Assembly: GCA_964598225.1 (NCBI GenBank)
Contig: CAZRBG010000080.1
Span: 1-20,674, forward strand
Direction: 5' to 3'
Source of the DNA: SG8-4 sp964598225
Lineage (GTDB): Bacteria; Planctomycetota; Phycisphaerae; Sedimentisphaerales; Anaerobacaceae
Length of the DNA stretch: 20,674 nt
The translations under genes were made by a program, and so were the position numbers. Positions 15,901 to 20,674 of the stretch are shown one piece after another. The notes beneath the pieces were generated by a model that was not told the DNA's origin, ran no database searches, and was given only the letters and a program-made list of their open reading frames with translations. Numbering within the stretch: position 1 is the first letter of the stretch; every line of letters begins with the position of its first letter.

Positions 15901-16713
15901 CCGACTTTCAGTCCGGACGGAAAGCTACTGGTGGTCGGTGAGCTTGGGTGGTCCTCGCGAGTGTTCGAGTTTGCAACAGGCAAGCTGGTTCATATCTTCG
16001 ATAGTGGTGACTGGGCCGTTGACTTTGCGTTCAGACCCGATGGCAAGGTTCTGGCAACGGCTGTAATTGACGGCACAGTGCAGTTCTGGGACATGGCTTC
16101 GGGACGCCGGCTCGATCCATCGCTGGAACATGAAGGCGGCGTGCTGGCGGTGGCCTACAGCCCGGATGGGAACATGCTGCTTACGGTTACAATGCCGCTT
16201 CAGGGGGATAAACGTGACCGCGTCATCCGGCTGTGGGATGTAAGCGGCCAGCCGCCTTATCATAGCCTGATGTTGCCTTTCAAATCAGTTGACGAGAGAA
16301 CGCCGTTGCGGTCATTTACCACCGATGGGACGCTTTTGCTTGAAAGGTTGCCGGCGGAAAGGGCACGCGTATGGCACCTGCCGCAAACTCCTTCAAATTT
16401 GCAGGATATGAAGCTTCGGACGTGGATTGCTCTGGGTTCACAGCGAGAGCCGCAGCGGAACGTCAGCTCCATCGATTCACAACAATGGCAGCAATTACAT
16501 GAGAATCTGACTGCGTGCTCTGCGACAACCGCACAAAAAGACGATCTTTACTGTGTACCGTTATCATCTGAACCCGAGAGCCGGCAACAGAAGGTCGAAC
16601 AAGAGTTGCGAAACATCTGGCGCCGGGTATTGGATAAGAACGATCCAGATTCTCTGTATTTCATAAACTCGTGGCAGTCAATTGTCCAGATGTGGATGGA
16701 AGGCGATATATAA
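12982..16713 (+). CDS. Transmembrane Ser/Thr protein kinase with WD40 propeller (1243 aa)
   Basis: An N-terminal helical lead (ACGEDRRLLARVEALL near 31-46) is typical of planctomycete kinases paired with ECF sigma factors. The Hanks-type kinase domain covers about 84-360. Gly-rich loop IGEGGMAVVY is at 89-98, catalytic K113 is in VALK, HRDIKPSN is at 204-211, DFG is at 227-229 and GTPAYMSPEQA is at 252-262, so it looks active. One membrane segment (about 405-428) is followed by an Ala/Glu-rich coiled coil (about 430-480). Then come many WD40 repeats with FSPDG and LW/VWD signatures to about 1130, and a polar tail. The kinase would be cytoplasmic and the propeller extracytoplasmic, consistent with a sensor. 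The start at 12982 is preferred over the longer frame because upstream codons overlap the sigma gene. It lies 94 bp after the broken sigma gene; its original promoter was probably lost with the sigma gene's 5' end. Confidence 0.9.
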   Translation: MCAERPKNEELIYYEAISKPPQERDSYIKAACGEDRRLLARVEALLRVREVKDDFLQIPDLDSNVTLDTSPIAEGPGSVVGHFKLLEKIGEGGMAVVYMAEQKQPIRRKVALKIIKLGMDTRQVIARFEAERQALAVMDHPNIAQVFDAGSTDTGRPYFVMELVKGVSITEYCEKNKLSVRKRLELFISLCNAIQHAHQKGIIHRDIKPSNVMVTLHDGKPVPKIIDFGIAKATNQQLTEKTLFTRYAQMIGTPAYMSPEQAEMSGLDIDTRTDIYSLGILLYELLTGSTPFDAEKLLQAGYLEIQRIIREEEALRPSTKLSTLGETLTTIAEHRSAAPDTLQKQVSGDLDWIVMKSLEKDRTRRYETANSLSMDVQRHLDQEPVLAGSPGRLYRMSKLVRKHRAVVVTITAVAAALVLGLIASTVLYYRSEKALKREETARAQAEDAKNQESAARIDAETARSIANEQRQRAEYLLARAQIERGVRYINEGNYHGLLDLVDACATAEDTPEIRDQAARLWAVAYELCRDRLVHVLPGSQDISYSSDGRLLAAVQLDHRTTRLFKTQTGQPQGSDMKLDKKIHALAFSPNAKLLVTHSVEGVGQLWQTATGQPAGPILRHNGAPLDLCSKWAMTHTKHAADFNMDGTLLATAGLDGTIRLWRTDTSRPYGEPLKCDQAVWSVAFSPDGRKLVSGSRQIRVWDVATGELCCSPVQHGTEIYNLVFSPDQEHVAALGCWDQKVDILNIYTGQLKSYSPAHYINDIAFSPDGTIMAAGSLDWYTRFLNPASGQIVGKKMHHQSHVYCVQFSPDGLLLATKAIDQTVRLWEVPSGQPYGSPLSHPGRASRPIAVFSPHGDFVAGSGFETTRIWRTRHRLQTEIVPYQNGCQLGALSPDGKIGAIVSKNTVQLWDTTTAKLMGRDLSHDGQVTDVVFSPDSRFLATTSADQERVVRLWNVSTGEQIEPSIRMEDRALSPTFSPDGKLLVVGELGWSSRVFEFATGKLVHIFDSGDWAVDFAFRPDGKVLATAVIDGTVQFWDMASGRRLDPSLEHEGGVLAVAYSPDGNMLLTVTMPLQGDKRDRVIRLWDVSGQPPYHSLMLPFKSVDERTPLRSFTTDGTLLLERLPAERARVWHLPQTPSNLQDMKLRTWIALGSQREPQRNVSSIDSQQWQQLHENLTACSATTAQKDDLYCVPLSSEPESRQQKVEQELRNIWRRVLDKNDPDSLYFINSWQSIVQMWMEGDI

Positions 16714-16817
16714 CGATGCACTAACAACAAGGATCGATACTTGGTTTTGCGATTTTGATAGATAGAACACAATTGTGCTAATGTAGATGGTTAACGATAG
16801 AGTGTTTTGAAAAACGC

Positions 16818-16859
16818 GGCCGGTGAGTGCAATGCCGGACAGCAGACAACCCACCGGCC
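16818..16859. other. GC-rich inverted repeat, long loop
   Basis: GGCCGGTG (16818-16825) and CACCGGCC (16852-16859) form a perfect 8-bp stem with a 26-base loop that itself contains GCCGG. No T-tract follows. It could be part of a transcript end for the kinase or an RNA structure. Confidence 0.35.
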
Positions 16860-16869
16860 CAAGCCTGAC

Positions 16870-16892
16870 CCGGGCGGTTGGTTTGCGCCCGG
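16870..16892. terminator. Compact GC hairpin, possible terminator without T-tract
   Basis: CCGGGCG (16870-16876) pairs perfectly with CGCCCGG (16886-16892) around a 9-base loop. It sits 157 bp after the kinase stop. The absence of a U-run argues against a classic intrinsic terminator. Confidence 0.3.
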
Positions 16893-17038
16893 ACACAAAG
16901 GCTCATTCAATTATACTTCAAACCAAAGGCCAAAGGCAAGAAAGGAGGTCAAACAGCTTGTTTGCAATATAAGGGTAAGATAATTGTATTAACTCGTCAA
17001 ATGCTAACAATGTGTTTTCGTATGAATAACTATTATGT

Positions 17039-17045
17039 TAAGGAG
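17039..17045 (+). promoter_or_regulatory. Ribosome binding site that sets the PEP-CTERM gene start
   Basis: TAAGGAG ends 6 bp before the ATG at 17052. It decides in favour of this start over upstream in-frame ATGs, because a signal peptide begins directly at 17052. Confidence 0.7.
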
Positions 17046-17051
17046 AAGAAA

Positions 17052-17843
17052 ATGAAAAGGTTAGTCACAATTTGTACCATAGCGGAGTTGACGGTTTTTG
17101 CAACTCCACTGGCACGTGCGTCATTAATGGATAACTTCAACGACAATTCGATTGATACCTCTTTATGGAATCTCTATCAGGAAGATTCCGCCAAAGTGTG
17201 GCTGAACGAAACCAACCAGAGATTAGAGTTGCGCGCCGAAATAGCAGATACTTCTGCGAATGCCGATTATTACGCCAATGCGTGGGGTTTTTCGCCCAAG
17301 GATAACTTTTCTTTCAAGGTAGAGTTTAAACACAATACCGATTCTCTCACGTATCAAGATGATGATGACTGGGACTTTTCCGTTCATCTTGGTCTGGCAA
17401 AAGATGGAGATAACGAAGTCTTTCTTGAAACAGGCTATGGAGTCGCTCAACAACCAAGTGACTCCCATTCGTTTTTTTACTGCGCTACAATTATAGATGG
17501 CGATGAGGACAGTAAAGGAGAGAAGAATAAGGCTATAGATTCTGGAACTCTGTATATGTCTTACGATGCTGATATTGACGAATTATATCTGAGCGACACC
17601 GGCTACTGGAAAGATGATTCTTGGAGCACCATCACGAATTTGTTGCAGAATGAGTGGGGGGGCAGTGTTGTCTTTCCATATATTGGCGGCTGGTCCGATG
17701 GCGTTAAACTTGAATCCGGCGACGCCTACCTGGACAACTTTGTAGTGGACAGTGGTACAGTTGTTCCTGCTCCTGGTGCCTTCTTGCTGTGCAGCATGGG
17801 TTTAGGTCTTGCCAGTTGGCTAAACATGCGAAGATCGCCATGA
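17052..17843 (+). CDS. PEP-CTERM-anchored exported protein, lectin-like beta sandwich (263 aa)
   Basis: The N-terminus is a Sec signal peptide (MKRLVTICTIAELTVF, cleavage likely after ARA at about residue 23). The mature protein starts with DNFNDNSIDTSLWNLY, the opening of a concanavalin-like/LamG beta-sandwich seen in many PEP-CTERM and glycan-binding proteins. The body is rich in Asp and aromatic residues. The C-terminus carries VVPAPGAFLL, a hydrophobic segment and the basic end NMRRSP. This is a PEP-CTERM sorting signal in the VPAPGAFLL variant frequent in Phycisphaerae, so the protein should be processed by an exosortase/archaeosortase-type enzyme encoded elsewhere. The start is fixed by the strong ribosome site at 17039-17045. 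Ligand is unknown. Decayed relatives may follow directly downstream (17857-18162). Confidence 0.85.
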   Translation: MKRLVTICTIAELTVFATPLARASLMDNFNDNSIDTSLWNLYQEDSAKVWLNETNQRLELRAEIADTSANADYYANAWGFSPKDNFSFKVEFKHNTDSLTYQDDDDWDFSVHLGLAKDGDNEVFLETGYGVAQQPSDSHSFFYCATIIDGDEDSKGEKNKAIDSGTLYMSYDADIDELYLSDTGYWKDDSWSTITNLLQNEWGGSVVFPYIGGWSDGVKLESGDAYLDNFVVDSGTVVPAPGAFLLCSMGLGLASWLNMRRSP

Positions 17844-17856
17844 AAAAATACTGCGA

Positions 17857-18162
17857 GTTCACTATACTCACGACCTAAACGCCGGTCTGTCAGATCTTGA
17901 CATTCCTGCTACAAATCGCGTCACAGGTGTGAAACTGGAACTGAGCTTCGTTGATGATGACTTGCACGAAGATGATTAGGGTAAGTACGCTGACGGTTCA
18001 TGGCATTACGACTACAGAGAATTTGTTGAATTAAGCCTTGAGGATGGTGCTTTTGTACCTCTCGGGGAACTGGATACAGAAATAGTTGAGCCGTTGATCG
18101 ATACGGCCAAGGAGCGAAAGGTGCGCACAGAATGCAGCAGGAAAAATACAGGCAAGGCATGA
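17857..18162 (+). pseudogene. Remnant of an exported PEP-CTERM-associated beta-sandwich protein with in-frame TAG
   Basis: One frame reads VHYTHDLNAGLSDLD, then VTGVKLELSFVDDD, a TAG at 17977-17979, and continues in the same frame with DYREFVELSLEDG and VPLGELD, to a TGA at 18160. The HDL..., LxLxFxDDD and LEDG...LGE pattern matches a sandwich domain often found in planctomycete PEP-CTERM proteins. There is no start codon with signal peptide, no sorting signal at the end, and an internal stop, so it is a fragment. The last residues (ERKVRTECSRKN) no longer resemble the family. It occupies the whole gap between two intact exported-protein genes and ends 12 bp before the next start. Confidence 0.6.
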
Positions 18163-18174
18163 AAGGGTTTTAAG

Positions 18175-19614
18175 ATGAAAAAGATAATTTTTTTGGCCTC
18201 ACTTTTAATATTGAACTCTGTTATAGAAGAAGCAAACGCAGACTTCACCTTTGGTGCTCCTGAGAATATGGGACCCACGATTAATAGTTCGTCCGGTGAA
18301 GGTCCAGGTTGTCTCTCGTCTGATGGTCTGGAACTCTACATCATGTCATATAACCGGCCGGGTGGATATGGGGACTGGGACATTTGGGTTGCGAAGCGGA
18401 ACACCATAGACGGCGACTGGGGTACACCAGTGAATCTTGGGCCAGAGGTCAATACCGAGCGACAAGATGCCTGTCCATGCATATCGAGTGATGGCCTGTC
18501 GCTCTTCTTCCAAACCGACCGACTGGCTGGATCAAGTATTACCGATCTGTATGTGACGAGGCGGGAAACCATTGACGGCGATTGGGGCACACCGGTTAAT
18601 CTCGGACCACCGGTTAACACGTCCGGCAGAGAGCACGCACCGTGGATATCTGCCGATGGGCTGGATCTCTATTTTTCTTCCTACAACCGGCCCGGTGGAC
18701 GCGGCGCTGCCGATATATGGGTATCCTCACGGGAAACGTTGGATGACCCTTGGGGTGAACCGGTCAATCTTGGGCCGGTGGTCAACGTAACAGCGGATGA
18801 GAATTTTCCTTTTGTCTCAACTGGCGGTCTTTCACTCTTCTTTTCCGAGGATTACGGTGGACCCTACCGGCCCGGGGGACTTGGCGATATAGACATCTGG
18901 TTAACAACTCGGGCCAGCGTCAATGATCCGTGGGAAACTCCTCGTAATCTTGGCCCTATAGTCAATAGCGCAAGTGTCGATGCTGGGCCTTTAGTCTCAC
19001 CTGATGGAAATATGCTCTACTTTGCTTCAGAACGACCTGGCGGATTTGGAGGGATTTGGGGCGATATATACCAGGCGCCTATCATTCCCGTTGTTGACCT
19101 CAACGGGGATGGAATTGTCGATTCCGCCGATATGTGCATCGTAGTTGACCATTGGGGCGAAGACTTTTCTCTGTGTGATATCGGCCCAACACCTTTAGGT
19201 GACGGAACTGTTGACGTTCAGGATCTGATTGTCCTGGCTGAGCATCTGTTTGAAGAATATCCTCCGGCGGAATCTGTAGAAGTCACCGAAGCTGACCACA
19301 ACGGACAAATTGAGCTTGAACGGGGCCAGATACTTGTAGTTAAACTCGAATCAAATCCCTCCACCGGCTATCGGTGGGAGCTTGCCGATCAAAATGAGTC
19401 CATCTTGGAGCAGCTTGGCGAAGCCCAGTTCAAGTCAGTTGCTGCTGACGAGCCGCAAATAGGCGCCGGTGGCTGGGAGATCTTTCGCTTCAGGGCTGTA
19501 AGTGAAGGACAGATGACATTACTGATTTTGTATCATCGATCCTGGGATGTTGAGCCCTCGAAAACTTTTCTTCTTCAGGTAACAGTAAATGAATCGAACA
19601 GAGTATTCAACTAA
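18175..19614 (+). CDS. Secreted PD40-propeller, dockerin and chagasin-like (I42) fusion (479 aa)
   Basis: A Sec signal peptide (MKKIIFLASLLILN, cleavage near NA at 21-22) leads into five clear repeats of about 55 residues (starting near 44, 99, 154, 209 and 269). Their consensus is SSDGLxLYFxSxRPGGxGxxDIW, then WGxPVNLGPxVN, i.e. a PD40/TolB-type beta-propeller. A dockerin type I pair follows: DLNGDGIVDSADM at 308-320 and GDGTVDVQDLIVLAEHLF at 342-359. From about 366 to 472 there is a chagasin-like inhibitor I42 domain, with NPSTGY (394-399), GAGGWEIF (430-437) and HRSWD (454-458) at the three protease-contacting loops; the last differs from the usual RPW. Likely extracellular: the dockerin could dock to a cohesin and the I42 domain could block cysteine proteases. 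The ribosome site is weak (AAAGGG). Confidence 0.85.
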   Translation: MKKIIFLASLLILNSVIEEANADFTFGAPENMGPTINSSSGEGPGCLSSDGLELYIMSYNRPGGYGDWDIWVAKRNTIDGDWGTPVNLGPEVNTERQDACPCISSDGLSLFFQTDRLAGSSITDLYVTRRETIDGDWGTPVNLGPPVNTSGREHAPWISADGLDLYFSSYNRPGGRGAADIWVSSRETLDDPWGEPVNLGPVVNVTADENFPFVSTGGLSLFFSEDYGGPYRPGGLGDIDIWLTTRASVNDPWETPRNLGPIVNSASVDAGPLVSPDGNMLYFASERPGGFGGIWGDIYQAPIIPVVDLNGDGIVDSADMCIVVDHWGEDFSLCDIGPTPLGDGTVDVQDLIVLAEHLFEEYPPAESVEVTEADHNGQIELERGQILVVKLESNPSTGYRWELADQNESILEQLGEAQFKSVAADEPQIGAGGWEIFRFRAVSEGQMTLLILYHRSWDVEPSKTFLLQVTVNESNRVFN

Positions 19615-19631
19615 TAAATGGATCGCTTCAA

Positions 19632-19658
19632 CTCGACGGGCTTGATCATTACGTCGAG
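19632..19658. terminator. Possible hairpin after the propeller gene
   Basis: CTCGACG (19632-19638) and CGTCGAG (19652-19658) form a perfect 7-bp stem with a 13-base loop, 18 bp after the stop at 19614. The following sequence is only mildly T-rich, so termination is a guess. Confidence 0.28.
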
Positions 19659-19784
19659 GCCGGATTTCTTCGGAGTCAATCGGATGATATCCAAAATTGC
19701 CACAGCGCTGAAGTGAGAAGATATAAAGAGCTGGCGCATTGAGATTCTACGCACATAACAAGCACAATATAGCTTGGCTTGAGT

Positions 19785-20674
19785 ATGCCTGATGTAATCT
19801 TCATGACAAGCGTGATAGGGGGAGGCCATGTATTTCGTGACATGGCGATTGCCGCAGAATTGAAGAAGCTACTGCCCTCTGACTACGAGATCATTTTTGC
19901 ATCAGGTGGAAATGCGTACGAAATGCTCAAAGAAGAACGAGTGCGTGTGGAACAGATACCCGCACTGCGTATTCCTGAAAACCACGGTAAAGTGAATTTC
20001 TTTAGGTTCTATTTTGCAATACTCTGGTCGGAATTCCTGCAGCTACTCCACCTCAGACGGATGATCAATAAATACCGTCCATCCCTGATCATACTGGATG
20101 AATTCTTCTTTCTCACAGACTATTGCCGTTTTCGCAAAGTGCCTGTCATCTTCATTTGTGATTTTTTGGGCATACCTCGGTGTTCTTTTTTAAGAAATCC
20201 CTTGCGCTGGGTTATGGAGAAGTTCTTTGACTGGCTAATCACTCACTGGCAGGTCCGACGTGCTGACCGGTACATATTTGTAGGCGACATCGACCAGGTT
20301 CCTCGCGAGGAGTGGCGACAGCGTGCGCGTGAGTTGGGTATCGTCATGGTTGAACCGATTACTAAACTTCAATACACGCCTCTCCCACCTCGACGAGAAG
20401 CACGGGCCGAACTGGGATTCAATAACAGTCAAAAGGTAGTAACTGTCAGTATCGGATGCGCGGGAGTCGGCGAATACTTGCTCAGGGCCGCCAATGCTGC
20501 AGCACCTCTGCTGGCCGAACAAGTACCGGAGTTGAGAATGGAAATCATTTGTGGCAAAGGAATAGATTCGGGTCATTTGCGGCGAATTGCTGATTCTCAC
20601 GTAAGAATACATGATTATGGGGTGCAGGTTTGGTTTTACGTAGAATCGGAGCGAATTAGATATAAGTGGACTCC
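19785..20674 (+). CDS. GT-B fold glycosyltransferase, MurG/GT28-like, incomplete at window end (296 codons visible)
   Basis: The frame opens at ATG 19785 and has no stop before the window edge. The start MPDVIFMTSVIGGGHVFRDM contains a glycine-rich GGGH loop after the first strand, followed by MAIAAELKKLL, as in the N-terminal Rossmann domain of MurG and related nucleotide-sugar transferases. Further landmarks are IIFASGGNAYEML, LIILDEFFFLTDY (the strand and loop to the acceptor site), VPVIFICDFLG, then a linker and the second domain start VVTVSIGCAGVGEYLL, and MEIICGKG. The C-terminal donor-sugar site lies beyond the window. The final 15 or so visible residues look less like the family; a frameshift near the edge cannot be judged. 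The ribosome site is weak. Acceptor and sugar are unknown; a role in surface polysaccharide or lipid glycosylation is a guess. Confidence 0.8.
   Translation, partial: MPDVIFMTSVIGGGHVFRDMAIAAELKKLLPSDYEIIFASGGNAYEMLKEERVRVEQIPALRIPENHGKVNFFRFYFAILWSEFLQLLHLRRMINKYRPSLIILDEFFFLTDYCRFRKVPVIFICDFLGIPRCSFLRNPLRWVMEKFFDWLITHWQVRRADRYIFVGDIDQVPREEWRQRARELGIVMVEPITKLQYTPLPPRREARAELGFNNSQKVVTVSIGCAGVGEYLLRAANAAAPLLAEQVPELRMEIICGKGIDSGHLRRIADSHVRIHDYGVQVWFYVESERIRYKWT

Larger units (their letters stand above)
16714..17051 (+). other. 338-bp intergenic region between kinase and PEP-CTERM gene
   Basis: No gene is seen here. An open frame joined to the next gene extends back to 16878, but its translation does not look like protein and lacks a ribosome site. 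The region contains two GC-rich hairpins (listed separately) and then an AT-rich stretch from about 16905 to 17040, where a promoter for the PEP-CTERM gene would be expected. I see no -35/-10 pair good enough to name. Confidence 0.5.

Noticed and set aside
16878..17051. Upstream extension of the PEP-CTERM gene
   Set aside because: A strong ribosome site and signal peptide begin at 17052; the upstream codons are basic and compositionally non-protein and run through a GC hairpin.
18344..19075. Repeated DNA blocks in the propeller gene as a CRISPR or satellite
   Set aside because: The roughly 165-bp period is coding and corresponds to protein repeats of about 55 residues.
19611..19829. 72-codon minus-strand frame after the propeller gene
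   Set aside because: It has no ribosome site or family resemblance, and it overlaps the start of the glycosyltransferase on the other strand.
20235..20612. 125-codon minus-strand frame near the window end
   Set aside because: It is antisense to the glycosyltransferase frame, which has clear GT-B motifs.

Overview
The window looks like a piece of a planctomycete genome, most likely from the Phycisphaerae/Sedimentisphaerales side. The indicators are gene families, not a phylogeny. They are a DUF4175-type giant membrane protein with a VWA/GATase partner and DUF4159 paralogues, an ECF sigma factor followed by a WD40-tailed Ser/Thr kinase, a PEP-CTERM protein with a VPAPGAFLL sorting signal, and a dockerin-bearing propeller.

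Layout. (A) 10785 down to 108, minus strand: one long operon. In transcription order it holds a DUF4175-family protein now split in two (9247-10785 and 7756-9201), a VWA/GATase-like membrane protein (5597-7759, ATGA-coupled), a caspase-fold protein with a substituted catalytic dyad and an EF-hand loop (4744-5583), four tandem Tat-exported DUF4159 proteins (1210-4708), a possible 50-residue secreted peptide (975-1127), and a Tat-exported PHP-domain protein (108-950). (B) 10699-12452, plus strand: an IS66-family transposase gene of the single-gene type and, downstream, two related right-end sequences. The second sits in a 141-bp unit bounded by inverted repeats. (C) 12459-16713, plus strand: an ECF sigma gene without its N-terminus, then a kinase with a membrane segment and a WD40 propeller. 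(D) 17052-19614, plus strand: a PEP-CTERM protein, a decayed fragment of another exported beta-sandwich protein, and a secreted PD40-propeller/dockerin/chagasin fusion. (E) 19785 to the window edge: an incomplete GT-B (MurG-like) glycosyltransferase open to the end.

Most notable: the IS66 region sits exactly between two genes that both lack their 5' ends. The minus-strand DUF4175 gene lies to the left and the plus-strand ECF sigma gene to the right. The two genes were probably divergent neighbours, and an IS insertion plus adjacent deletion removed both starts and the promoter region between them. Independently, the DUF4175 gene carries a lone in-frame TGA, and the same frame continues into the next gene. 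The envelope operon therefore appears to be decaying at its 5' end. By contrast, the two youngest DUF4159 copies differ only silently over their last 58 codons, which implies selection was acting on them after duplication.

Working model (inference): region A encodes an envelope complex. The membrane-anchored DUF4175 and VWA proteins would form the scaffold, and the caspase-fold, DUF4159 and PHP proteins would act outside the cytoplasmic membrane. Its biochemical role is unknown.
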